From contig NC_085141.1 in NCBI RefSeq assembly GCF_024139115.2, forward strand, positions 34,354,120-34,418,119: a stretch of DNA of 64,000 nucleotides, in the 5' to 3' direction. The notes beneath the pieces were generated by a model that made no database searches, had not been told where the DNA came from, and was given only the letters and a program-made list of their open reading frames with translations. Position 1 is the stretch's first letter; each line of letters begins with the position of its first letter. This document shows, in pieces, positions 22,811-34,756 of the stretch. The position numbers and the translations under genes are program-made. This DNA is from Armigeres subalbatus. Lineage: Eukaryota; Arthropoda; Insecta; Diptera; Culicidae.

Positions 22811-23460
22811 GTTTGGAATTGAATATACCTAGTAATTGGCTTGATGAAATATAATCAGTTGTCCAATAGAAGTATGCATCCATTGTTAAAAACATGCAGA
22901 TAACGATATCAGACACCTCTCAGTATTCACTCTTTAGTCGGAATGGTATGCCCCTATATTTTGACCCTGGAACTTTACTTAGATTTTGCTTTATGATTTT
23001 TTGTTCACACAAGTCATAATTCATAATATATCGTTGCTTTATGTAATATGAACCTTTTTTGAAGAAAACAAAGCATTGTATGAGTTTATTCAAGGTTTTT
23101 TGGTGAAAACTCAAGTATCAATTTTGTTGCTACCTAGATTCGAACTCCTGATCTCCTGATTCAATGGCCGCTGCTCTGTCATCACCGTCACTTTGACATA
23201 TGTAAATGAAAACGAAGTAGGCGGCGACTTGTTTAAATCGATCGCCTCGCTATGTGATAGTTTTGAATTTGAAATCGCAGTAGGCGACGACTTTCATTGA
23301 ACGCCTGAAACACGTGTTGAGAAAAACTTTAGTATTAAGCAACTGCTTGACGTGAACGGTCACCTTGTTAACAACTAGTTAAATAAATCAAAGTTTAGTT
23401 TAGCTCCGTGACCATTTTCAAGTTCCGGCTGAAAGAAATCTTTCAGTAAATAACAAAGAA
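22811..23460. other. Non-coding; may include the 5' region of the LOA LINE
   Basis: Contains a tRNA-like gttcgaatct word (minus strand, near 23150) without a convincing cloverleaf. GC-richer sequence near 23210-23310 could be 5' untranslated sequence of the following LINE. Confidence 0.3.
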
Positions 23461-23462
23461 AA

Positions 23463-26400
23463 TTATGGATGTGCTTCTTCGCATACCCTATAGGTTGTTT
23501 TACTAACGACTACAAATTTGGGAATGCAACCCTGAGGAAGAAATTCCGCAGAAAAAATCAGCAAGAAGGTAGTGAACGACCAAAGCATAGGGATGAAAAT
23601 GACTCTCATATGACACGAGAAGGAACTGGAGATGACAAGATGATCGTCTATCAATCTGTCCATATCCCGGGACCGAGTGGAATAGAGAGGACAAAAACAA
23701 ACCATAATGCTTCTGGCCACACTACAAGCACCGACGTTCATAAGCAGAATGAGCCTCGAACGTCAAACAAACGGATTAAGTCGATGTACCGAGACATTAA
23801 AGTCCAAGTAGACAAACATCCAATTAAAGGAGGCCGCGAAACCAAAGACAGGGAGATACTAAATCCCCATGCAAGCGGTAAACAAAAAAAGGACCTTCAA
23901 TAAAATATCAAGTTCATTCAAGTGAACCTCCATCACGCAAAGGGAGCATCAGCCGTACTTTGCAAAAGGTTCACGGAGAGCAAACTAGATGTCGCATTAA
24001 TCCAGGACCCATGGGCAATAAATAGTAGGATACTTGGAATAACTATAAATTTCAATAAGCTAATTTACTATGAAGGGCAACTTGCACCAAGAGCTGCCAT
24101 TTTAGTGAACGGAAGAATAAACATAATTCCAATTACAGAATTCATCAAAAGAGATATTGTTGCGGTCATGATGGAGGTGCCAACTATCCATGGGACAACG
24201 GTATATATGTTGCTTTAGCATACTTTCCCGGCGACGTGAGCGATGTACCTCCAGCAGAAGTAGCAGCTTTCGTTTCTTATTGTAAAAAACAAAACAAGTC
24301 GTTCATAATTGGCTGTGATGCCAATGCTCATCATACCGTATGGGCCAGCACGGACATCAACAACAGAGGTGAGTACCTTTTGGATTACATTTCTAAAAAT
24401 GAAATAGATATATGTAATAGAGGAGATGCTCCAACATTCATGAACGCAGTAAGGCAGGAAGTTCTTGACTTAACGCTGTGTAGTCCATTCATTTCGGACA
24501 ATATAAATAACTGGCATGTTTCAAGTGAAGAATCCTTGTCAGATCATAAACATATCATTTTGAGTATGAGGCTGGAAAACAACTCACACAATATTTCAAA
24601 GATCCCAGAAAAACTGATTGGGAGCTATATAATTCTAAGTTAGATGCCGAAAAAATATATTTGTATCTAACTTAAACTCTTGGGATGAACTTGAGGAAAG
24701 CTCAAATCAGATTTCTAGGCTTATCCAAAACTAAGGGTTGTACCCCTTAGTTACGCTCTATAAATAGAGACACACCATGGTGGAACAACAGACTACAAAA
24801 CTTGCGCAAAAGAACCCGAAAACTTTTCAACCGGGCTAAGCGAACACAACAGTGGGAACAATACAAACAATCCCTCACCGATTACAACCGAGAGATTAGG
24901 CGATCTAAAAGGATACATTGAAGGCATACATGTGAATACATAGAAATTACTCCAGCAGCTGCTAGGTTGCAAATATCCTAACCAAAGATCATTCTAATGG
25001 ACTCGGTACTTTGAAGAAAGATAACGGCTTATTCACTACATCTGTGAGTGAAACTTTAGAATTGATGATGAACACTCATTTTCCGGGGTCTATTATCAGT
25101 TCAAATGAAGACCTAAATGCGAATGCAATAGGAACTGAAATCATTGAAATCAGCCATCAGATTCATGGAACAGTGAACGAAATGACTGAGCTAGAAAGAT
25201 CCAGGAACGATGCACGTATTCTGGCCACACAAATTTTTACTGAAAGAAAGGTTGAATGGGCAATAGATTCCTTTGAACCTTTCAAATCACCGGGTAGTGA
25301 TGGAATTTTTCCTGTACTACTGCAAAAAGGTAAGGCAATTTTAATACCTATCCTCACAAAGCTGTTTCAAGCAAGTTTATCGTTGAGCTACATTCCATCA
25401 GTTTGGCGACAAGTACGGGTGACATTTATCCCCAAGGCAAATAAAAAGGATAAAACCTCACCAAAATCCTTTAGGCCTATAAGCTTGTCCTCCGTTCTAC
25501 TGAAAACAATGGAAAAAATAATAGATGAACATATCAAGTCATCATATTTAACCCAACTACCGTTAAGCAAACACCAATTCGCTTATCAGGAAGGTAAGTC
25601 ATCAGTAACCGCATTACATGCAGTTGTTACAAAATTAGAAAATCTTTTGAAGCAAAAGAAATTTCTCTTGCTGCTTTCTTAGATATAGAGGGAGCTTTTG
25701 ACAACATTTCTCATAATTCCATAAAAAGGCAATGTCAAATCGTGGCTTCGATAAATGCATTGTAGATTGGATTAAAGAAATGTTAACAAAGAGAAATATC
25801 AGCTAACCTTGGAAACTCTCACATTAGTGTTAGAGCAATCAAAGGGTGCCCACAAGGAGGCGTATTATCACCTTTATTGTGGTCTTTAATAGTAGATGAT
25901 CTTCTCAAATACCTTATAGCCCAGGGCTTCGAAGTAATTGGTTTCGCTGACGATATTGTCATAATAGTACGAGGCAAATACAATGACATTATCGCCAACA
26001 GAATGCAAACTGCTTTAAACTATGTCTCCACATGGTGCGATAGAGAAGGATTGAGTGTAAATCCGTCCAAAACCACTATTGTGCCCTTCACGCGTAGGAG
26101 GAAATTCTCACTAAACAACATGATATTGAAAGGTACACGATTGGAACTTTCAAATACAGTCAAATTCCTTGGCGTAGTTCTTGATAGCAAACTTAACTGG
26201 AACATGCATTTAGAACACGCCATTAATAAAGCGACAAATGCTCTATGGATTAGTAAACGAACTTTTGGTAGACAGACTTAAGCCGAAAATGATCCATTGG
26301 ATATATTCAGCTATAGTAAAACCAAGAATTACCTATGGTTCGTTGGTCTGGTGGCCAAAGACGAAAGAGAAGAGTGCTCAGATGAAGCTCGAAAAACTTC

Positions 26401-27590
26401 AACGATTAGCGACTATCTCAATTACAGGTGCAATGAGCAGTACACCATCGAGTGCACTAAATGCTTTACTGTACATGCTTCCTCTGCATCAAATTGTACA
26501 ATTAGAAGCTGAAAAGATTGCCTTGAGGATCAGAAGATCCGAAAACCTCTTAGGAGGTGACCTTAAGGGTCATCTTAGCATTCTAAAAACTTCAGTATAA
26601 ACTCCCTAGTAATAAACAATGAGGACTGGATGGAGAAAAATACAATTTCAATAGACTATTCAAAGTAATTGATCCTGGGCGCAATACATGGTTGAATGGA
26701 GGACCAACACTTCGTTCAGGATCAATTACGTTTTATACTGACGGTTCAAAATTGAACAACCATGTGGGAGCAGGAGTTACTGGCCCTGGGATAGACATAT
26801 CGATTCCCATGGGAAGTTGGCCATCCGTATTCCAAGCGGAAGTTCACGCAATTCTAGAGTGTTCTGTAATATGTTTGCGTAGGAACTACAGACACTCAAA
26901 TATATGCATAATGTCCGACAGCCAAGCAGCTTTGAATGCTCTGAAGTCGGCAACATGCACTTCAAAACAAGTTTGGGAATGCATTCAGTCCCTCCAAAAA
27001 TTGTCTTGTCGGAACCAAGTTAATCTATATTGGGTTCCAGGACACTGTGGAATAGATGGTAACGAAAAGCCGATATGCCGGCGAGACTCGGAGCATCAAG
27101 TCGGTTTACATTTGGCATCTTACCAACTTCCTCTCTACGTATGCAGCTGAAGGTATGGGAAACTATGAAAATAGAAACCAATATTAGAAACGCAACAAAT
27201 CCCCGGCAAACGAAACGTTTTATCACTCCGAATGCTGCCATGACTCGCAACATCTTAGAATTATCTAAAAGAGACCTAAGCACTTATTCGTGTCTCATTA
27301 CAGGTCATTGTCCGAGTCGATATCATTTGAAGCTTATAGGAAACTTCAGAATGATCTATGTCGCTTCTGCGACATAGAAAAGAAGATTCGAGCATCTGTT
27401 ATGCCGTTGTCCGGCAATTTTTCGAACTAGACAAAAGTTCTTTACCAAGGGCTTATAGAACCACTTGAGCTTGGTAGAACAAATCCCAATTCGGTGGTGC
27501 ATTTCATTCGAAAAGCTGAGCCGTGTTGGGGAGAAGCTGTTAGTCAAACAATGACGATCACTTCCAATAGCGATACGCCATAATGACATA
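23463..27590 (+). mobile_element. LOA/Lian-type non-LTR retrotransposon, decayed
   Basis: A degenerate ORF1-like frame (23469-23903, basic, no CCHC knuckle visible) is followed by ORF2 pieces. Endonuclease (about 23920-24580): QVNLHHAKGASAVLCKRF, LIQDPWA, IIGCDANAHHTVWAS and SLSDHKHI. RT (about 25250-26280): FKSPGSDGIFPVLLQK, FRPISLSSVLLKTMEKI, DIEGAFDNIS, GCPQGGVLSPLLW and the catalytic FADD near 25945. RNase H (about 26690-27090): FYTDGSKLNNH, the E of QAEVHAIL, SDSQAALNAL and WVPGHCGIDGNE. An endonuclease-RT-RNase H order with these motifs fits the LOA clade, known from Aedes as Lian. Many frameshifts and stops; inactive. Confidence 0.8.
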
Positions 27591-27599
27591 GCAAGAAAA

Positions 27600-28540
27600 A
27601 AAAGGGGAATATATTACAATAGATCAAAAAAATGGTCGCAGTAATAAAATATACCCGACAAGGGGAAAAAAAAACGCTATTTTCAGATTCATGCTGTATA
27701 AACGTTAAAAAAAAGGCCTACATGCTGCTTTCAGCACATAAGCCTAAAAATTATGCTTTCAGCATTATTTCAACCATTATTCAAACATCTATCAGCATGT
27801 TCTATTGGCTTACTTTTATCCATCATCTATCGCTGAAATTGTTTTTAGGCAACATTTTCTCGATCTGTATAGATGCTACTTTGCTGCTAATCGTTTAACA
27901 GTAGCCGCCAACAGAAATATCGCTTCTAAATGGCTTGTTTTCTTACGCTATCTGCTATCATTAATGACAGCGCTTTGTCAGTTGCTATAAGAGCAGGTGA
28001 ATACCTTTGTAGCTGCATTACAGAAATCAATAGCTCATGCACAGCTCCGGCAACAAAAATCAAATGTAAACATAGCGGTTTTGACGTACCATACTGATAT
28101 GCTATTAAAAGAAGCAATATAAGGTTTACTTAAACGTTGAGTAATCTTTAAAAATACAGAAGTTGCCTAAAAGCTTCGTTAGTTCATTTATAGCGCCATT
28201 ACGCTATATTGTTAGTGTTATAACAACAGCAAAAACGTTTTCATTGTGAATGCTACTCACCGTAATATGGGAAATTGCTAATAAGCAACTCAGTTACATA
28301 CATGAGCTCTTAACCGATAAGCTTTGTTGCTAGCTCAGACAGTGCTGTTTTATGACTATATGAAAGCTGCATAAACGATAAAAGATTAAATATATTCGGC
28401 ACACTGACTAGCTGATAGATATTTGGGTAATAGTCGAGTTGAAGTTTAAGGGATTATTTGCGGAGGCTTTTCTTTTATTCAAATATTATACAGCCAAAGG
28501 CTAGAAGTTGAAGCTTTTAGCACCAAAATTGTTAGTTGGG
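27600..28540. other. Non-coding stretch, nothing recognised
   Basis: AT-rich sequence with short repeated words such as gctttcagca. No inverted repeat or conserved frame was found. Confidence 0.35.
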
Positions 28541-28889
28541 TGAAGACGACCCTACTGTTGAGGTCGAAATACGTATCTGTCAAGGTACAATTAAGTGGTG
28601 GAATTAAATGGGATTGTACGAACTCGTCTTATGACAAGTTCAAAATTGCTATGTTTCCATGAATTCTGGAGAAAACCTCCAAGCTCAAACTGAAATCGAT
28701 CTACAGGGCTACGCTGCCATCATCCACTAAACGATTTACAGTAAGGTCGAAAAAGCAACCTGAGCAAGATCGGGCAGGTTTGACTACACTTGTCATAAGA
28801 CGAGCTTTTTGTACCATCCCATTTAATTCCACCACTTGATTGTACTTTGACAGATACGTATTTAAACCTTAACAGTAAGGTCGTCTTCA
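28541..28889. mobile_element. 349-bp MITE with about 100-bp inverted repeats
   Basis: The left arm begins tgaagacgaccctactgttg and includes tacgtatctgtcaa, gtggtggaattaaatggga and cgtcttatgacaag. The right arm repeats it inverted, ending ggtcgtcttca at 28889. No target duplication is clear. A related single arm lies at 57994-58095. Confidence 0.75.
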
Positions 28890-29400
28890 GTGTCTCGTAC
28901 TTGACTCGACTAGGTTTGACTAGTTTTGGATATTTTCAAGACAATAACGGGAGAATCTTTTGAATTTCACCTCAATTTTGACGAAAGATTTCCAGTTTTT
29001 CCAGAATATTCATTTCAAAATTATTTTCAGATTTTCCATGAGAACTACTTTCAAGTTTCAAAGACTCTTTGGAATTACCAATTACGTGGATTTACCAAAG
29101 AAAATTGTTTGGAGATTTACATTGTTGTTGTTCTAAATTTCTACAGGAAAATATTCGGAATATCTACGGAAAGTTCCTTTTGAGTTTCTGTTGAGTATTC
29201 TTTGAAATTCATACAGAAAATTTTGACTGGTGAAATAGATGATTTAACGTTGACTTCCCCAATCTAGATTAATTAAGACGGTTAGTTTCTTTTATCCTTT
29301 ATTAGAGTGATTTTTTCGCAGGGAGAAATTCATCACTAAACGGCTAGTTTGGCATAGCCAATTTTAAAACAACGTAAACTTCGATTAGAAATTCTTGGTA
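28890..29400. other. AT-rich non-coding DNA
   Basis: Rich in degenerate gaaatttcca/agaatttc words, like 31000-31540. No coding or structural feature found. Confidence 0.35.
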
Positions 29401-30233
29401 AGTAAGTCGTTTGCCCTAACATGTTGTCCGGCCAAATTGTTGGCCAAAAATGACATTTAGCAGAAATAGTTTTTTGACAGAATGGGCTATTTGATCCAAC
29501 AGGGTCATACGGCCAAATTTCAATGACTGAACTGCGTACTGAACGGGTAATATGGTCAGAAATGGCGATTTGTTTGGCGAAATGGACATTTTGTCAATTG
29601 ACCATTGAACAAAATTCCGTGGCCTCTCTATTAAGTCGATACTGACTCGACGCTTTTAGGCCAAATAACATTAAACCAGGTATTATTTGGCAAAACTAAA
29701 CATTAAACGGAAGCTGTTATCAGGTCAAAACTGGTTTGACCAAAAATGTAGTTTGACCGAAAGCAATGGATAGCCAAAGGAAAATTTGGCCGAATTTGTA
29801 AAAAGTTGTGAACCCTAAACAGGTCATTTGGCTGAATATGCCGTTCGGATGAAAAAGTCGTTTAATCGAATATAGATCATTTGACCAAAAATGCCGTTTG
29901 GTAAGAAATGTAATTTGGCAGAAAGAGCCATTCGGTCCATAAATGTACTTTTTGCAAACATCTTTGAAAAGTGTCGTTCGGCATCGGCTGAATAGATCAT
30001 TTTGCTAAAAAGACGTTTATCCAAATATTCGGATAAACGTTAAATTCGGCTTAATGGGATTTGGTTAGATGACGTTTGGCTTAATGGCCAGTACCGGCTT
30101 AAAAAGTAGAGAAGTTACGAAATTTCGTTCAACGGTCGTTTGACAGTAGGATTTTTCAACGTAAATGTCATTAGGCCAAACGGATGAATATGTTTGATTA
30201 AATTACCCGTTCAGTTATTGACATTTCGACACG

Positions 30234-30422
30234 GTTGTTTCATAAGGGCCAATGTCGCAAACGTAAACAATGCCTTCTCCTGCAAATTCCTCGACAACTA
30301 GGACCGCTTCCACCTAACAACCACTTGAAACTGGTGGCGCTCCGCCATAAGTCTCTAATCTCCCTGAAATCAGCAGAAGAAGTCAATGTTTACGTTTGCG
30401 ACTTTCGCCCTTTTGAAACAAC
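30234..30422. mobile_element. 189-bp MITE with 36-bp inverted repeats inside the array
   Basis: The left arm contains gttgtttcataagggccaat and gtcgcaaacgtaaaca. The right arm 30387-30422 is its inverse (tgtttacgtttgcgac ... gaaacaac) with about four differences. The interior has no GGCCAAA words, unlike both flanks. Target duplication not clear. Confidence 0.65.
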
Positions 30423-30572
30423 AATGTCGATTTGGCCGTATAAGCTGTTGGCCTAAACGATATTTTCGGACAAACGTTCCATTCTGTCAAACGACCATTT
30501 CGGCCAAACAGCATTTTTGGGCCGATGACCTATTCGGCCAAACGACCTGTTAGAGAAAACGACTTTTTCGGC

Positions 30573-30706
30573 CAAATTACCAGTTCGGCCAATGGAACAC
30601 CATCTGTTGGTTCTCTGTGTAATAACAGCTGACCTGGCAATAACGGAGTAGCAACCGTAGGCGGTCAATCATGCTCATGCTCAAATTACCAGTTCGGCCA
30701 ATGGAA
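30573..30706. repeat. 25-bp direct repeats flanking an 84-bp insert
   Basis: A 25-base word beginning caaattaccagttcgg and ending ccaatggaa occurs at 30573-30597 and 30682-30706. The 84 bases between lack the array motif, so they look inserted with duplication of the target, or the locus was tandemly duplicated. Confidence 0.5.
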
Positions 30707-30733
30707 TTTTCCAAGAATTCATTATGGACAATA

Positions 30734-30995
30734 CACTAGTCGTTCGATAACTGCAACATGTTTTCGTTTCAGCTAGCTAATGGCGTTCGATAATTGCGAC
30801 GCATTATAGACGGCAAACAATTGTCAGACGACGTCAGAATAGAAGGGCACCTGATTATTCAGTGCTATGCAGCTATCATCGACTTTGACATCGTTTTGAA
30901 GCTCAGCTATCCGATAACTGCAAAACTGATGTAATTATCGAAATGCAGTTAAAAGCATTTAAGGAAAATGACATTCAGTTATCGGACGTCTACTG
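30734..30995. mobile_element. 262-bp Tc1/mariner-like MITE with TA target
   Basis: The ends CACTAGTCGTTCGATAACTG and (inverted) CAGTAGACGTCCGATAACTG are flanked by TA at 30732-30733 and 30996-30997. The interior repeats cgataattgc/cgataactgc words. Non-coding. Confidence 0.75.
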
Positions 30996-30997
30996 TA

Positions 30998-31699
30998 CAA
31001 AGCATTTCCCGTAGAAATCCAATAATTTCAAACAGTTTTTCGTTGAGCAGAAATTCTGAAAAAGTTTCTGTTAAACTTAAACTTACGGAGAATTTCTCGT
31101 TAACATTCCAGAGAGTGTTTCTTGAAAACTTCTTAGAGTCTCCCTGTTTTATCATTGACCATGCCAAACTAGCCTACAATTATCAAGAATTTTTTGTGCA
31201 AATTTCGAAGTATACTCAACAGAAACTCAACAGGAACTTTTCGTAAATTTCATAAGTTTTTCCTGTAGAAGTAAAGAACTTTTTTTTTGTGAAAATTCTG
31301 AAGTTTCTCGTGTAAATTGCGACCACGTAAACAATTGCTCAAATAAAATTTTAAGAATTTGTATGAACCGTGAACATTTGCAGTATCCCCCCTCCACCCT
31401 TAACTGTCCACGTGGTATATGGATAGCCTCTTATAATTTTTTCTGGAGAAGTTCATTAGATTTTTCATGCGAAATTCAAAAGATTCTTTTTTTAATGTCT
31501 TGAAAATATCCCAAAAAAATGCAAAAAAAAATCTTAAAAAAACGTAATGAAAAAATAGCCACGCCGATTGACGCCGCCGCCGGCTAAAATGGCTTTCGGC
31601 GTGACGCCGAAAACGCCGCCGCCGCCGACCAAATTTCTGACAAACGCCGCCGCCGACGAATATCGGACCGGCGCACACCTCTACTCATAGCTACCGTTG
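30998..31699. other. AT-rich DNA ending in a GC-rich gccgccgcc block
   Basis: 30998-31540 is AT-rich with agaaattc words. 31560-31678 is a dense run of acgccgccgcc and ccgacga units ending in ggcgcacacctctac, which reads as the end of another unidentified repeat. It replaces the 5' LTR expected for the following copia element. Confidence 0.35.
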
Positions 31700-33120
31700 T
31701 TAGTTACTGAATGCAACAAATTTTCACAATGGAAAATCCAAGAGAAGGGAATTCTGGATTGCCGGATGGACCTCAAGTTGGAAGGTCAAGAGGAAATCCT
31801 CGTTTTACAAGTAGCGTTTCACTGCCCATTACGGAGAGACTCCGAGGACGCGAGAATTATAGTTCCTGGGCGTTCGGTATGAAGATGGTTCTAATTAGGG
31901 AAGGAACCTGGGGTGTTGTGGACGTCGCGGACAATGTAGCGATCGACGTGGATTTTTCGTTGCGTGCTCTAGCTACGATTTGTTTAAGTGAGCGTGAAGC
32001 ATGGAAGAATCTCAAGAGCGTTTTCCAGGACAGTGGAATGACTCGACGGATGGGTCTGTTGCGGAAGCTCACGAGTATTCGGTTGGCAGAATGCAAGTCG
32101 GTTGAAGAGTACGTGAAGGAAGTCATGTCTACAAGCCACAAATTAGCCGAGGTAGGGTTCAAGGTCGATGAGGTCGGTTCAAGGTCGTTGGCCTTGAGTC
32201 TACTTTTGATGGGATTATCTGAAAATTATGAGCCGATGATCATGGACTTAGAAGCGTCGGGAACCAGGATAACAGCAGATTCGGTGAAATCAAAAATCTT
32301 ACAAGATGTGAAAGTTTCAAGTGTTCTTAAATCATGTGGATCCGATGGAGCGTTTGCAAGTAATTTTCAGAAGAAACCGCCAAAAAAAGGATAAATCAAG
32401 CGTCAAATGCTTCAAGTGCAAACGAATTGGACATTTTGCTTCGGAATGCAGTCAGAGAAACACGAATGAAGATTCTGGTATTGGACTACATCGCAAAAAG
32501 AATTCCAGAAACGCCGCTTTTAGTGCCGATGTGAAACATTTAAAGAATGAAGAACGCTGGATTTTCGATTCTAGTGCTACCGTTCACATGTGTCGTGATA
32601 GGATACGCATCGTTGATGGTAAAGAAATGCCCCAAACTATCAATGTAGCCAATAACGCAGAAGTTCCGGTGGTTGCTGTTGGGAACGTTTTTCTAGAAGC
32701 TGCAGTTCAAGGAGGTTGGTGTGAAGTTTCTCTTTCGGATGTTCTTTGTGTTCCAGAATTAGCCATAAATTTGCTATCGGTAAGCCAGATTTGCAAGAAG
32801 GGTTACAAGGTTGTCTTTACAAGTAATGCGTGCAAGGTTTTCAACGTTCAAACGAATGAGTTGGTAGCAATAGGATCACAGACGGATGGTCAGTACAAGC
32901 TGGAGATGGTGAATTATTTTTGAAGACGGAGATTATTGAAGACGATGACAGTGATGATGAAAGTATGGATGGCTATGAATCAACCGTCGATGAATTTGAT
33001 GCAACTATTGTAGTGGAGCCTGTTATCAACAATGCGCTTCCTCCGCAAATTTCAGTTCCACCCATAGAACGTGTGGTAAAGTGCAGCGCGAGGGAGCGCC
33101 GCCCCCAGGCAAGTATTTTT

Positions 33121-33237
33121 GGGCTTATTCTACGAGTCGAGTGACGTGAGGTGAGCCGATTTTAACAAATGGGACTATACGGCTCTTCTCACGTCATTCG
33201 AGCAATCTCACGTCACTCCACTCGTATAAATAAGCCC
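33121..33237. mobile_element. 117-bp MITE inside copia
   Basis: gggcttattctacgagtcga at the left and, inverted from 33237, gggcttatttatacgagtgg at the right form arms of about 31 bp. Both sides are flanked by T runs (tttt), a possible target duplication. Confidence 0.6.
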
Positions 33238-34075
33238 TTTTGATTATAAGGTAACATACAGTGCCTTCTCTCAGAAACTTGCTACTTCACAGAACAATTC
33301 TAAATTTTGTCGTCGCACAGAAGGTTGGCAGAGTGATCAACGCATTAATGGCAGCAGATCTGGGCGCGCACACGAGGTTCCTACCGAATTGGTAACACCC
33401 AGCACTTATTGTGAAGCGATGGCACAAGGTTGCAAAGAGCAATGAATAGATGCAATGACAGTCGAGTATGAAGCACTAATGCAGAATCAAACGTGGATTA
33501 TGACAGAATTACCAGCAGGAAGAAAAGCGTTACGAAATAAATGGGTGTACAAAGTCAAGATAAATTCGGATGGTTCCATTGAACGGTTTAAAGCAAGGCT
33601 GGTAATTAAGGGCTGCTCTCAGATGGAAGGTGTGGATTATACCGAGATATACTCACCTGTCGTACGATATTCAACAATTCGGTATCTTATGGCCAAGGAT
33701 GTGGAGTTGAACATGTCAATTCATCAAATGGACGCAGTTTCCTCGTTTTTGCAAGGTAATTTAAGAGATGAAGAGATTTACTTGCGACAGCCCGAAGGTT
33801 TTGAGGATGGTACGAACCGAGTGTGCATGTTGAAAAAGGGACTTTATGGACTGAAGCAAGCCAGCCGGGTTTGGAATCTTAAATTAGACAAAGAATTGAA
33901 GCGAATAGGTCTTAAAAGATCACAGTTCGACCCTTGTGTTTACTATTTAATCGATGGGGATCAAATACTGATAGTGACGATATATGTTGACGATTTTCTA
34001 TTTTTTTCGAACAATGCTGGAATGATTGAACTAGTGAAACGAAAACTTGCGAAGAAATTCAGAATGAAAGACTTA

Positions 34076-34316
34076 CACACTTAGTTTTTATTTCTGCAGC
34101 TCGGCAAAAATCCGCACAGCCGTGCGCCAGCAAAATAAAAAAAACGGATATTCCGGCAAAAATGACGTTTGTTAGCTGATTTTCGCTGATTTTCGGCAAA
34201 TTATTTGCTGATTTCCAGAAATTTTGACAGAAATCTCGGCAAAAACACGCCGGCTGTGCGAATTTCGGTAAAAGTTGACCATTTCGCTGAGATCTCGGTA
34301 AAAAAAATTAAGTGTG
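34076..34316. mobile_element. 241-bp MITE of the CACACTTA family inside copia
   Basis: The ends CACACTTAGTTTTTATTTC and (inverted) CACACTTAATTTTTTTTACC are flanked by TA (34074-34075, 34317-34318); inner arms match again at cgcacagccg. It interrupts the copia RT just after the KKFRMKD segment; the RT frame continues on the far side. Confidence 0.8.
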
Positions 34317-34756
34317 TAGGAGACGCAGAACAAGTCTTAGGAATAAAAATAACTAAAGGAGAAGGTATTATACTGCCGTCGGACGCATAAATGTCACATG
34401 TTACAAACGATGGAAATGAGAAAAACGAATTTGAAGTTTCAAAATGCATTTATGCTATTATCGCCCAATTTCGCTTTTTAATTGAGTTTAACGCAATAAA
34501 CTATAAAAGTATATTCATATTCATTGGGCCTTACTCAAACATTGCCAGAAATAACTATTTTTTCCACTTTTTTTCAATCAAAACCCGAATGTGACACTTA
34601 TGCCGCGAAATTCACTAGCCAAGCGAAAAATGTACGCATATTTGTCACACCGTTTACTGAGACGTGGTTGTTTTTAGTATTTGTTTTGACACTACGAGCG
34701 ACGATTGTATTTCTTGGATGTGATTATTCGCTGACGGCAGAAGTGGAACCGGAAAT

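Larger units (their letters stand above)
29400..30720. repeat. Degenerate tandem array of GGCCAAA/TTTGGCC words
   Basis: Words such as ttggccaaaaatgac, tcatttggctgaatatg, ttttgaccaaaaatg, cggccaaacgac and ttcggccaaattacc recur every 10-25 bases with constant change in the spacer. It is a very decayed minisatellite, interrupted by a MITE (30234-30422). Confidence 0.6.

Noticed and set aside
23130..23190. tRNA-like word gttcgaatct on the minus strand
   Set aside because: No paired acceptor stem or anticodon arm could be drawn; at most a decayed SINE piece.
29824..30024. Short minus-strand frame in the GGCCAAA array
   Set aside because: It arises from the repeated motif; no domain or splice context.
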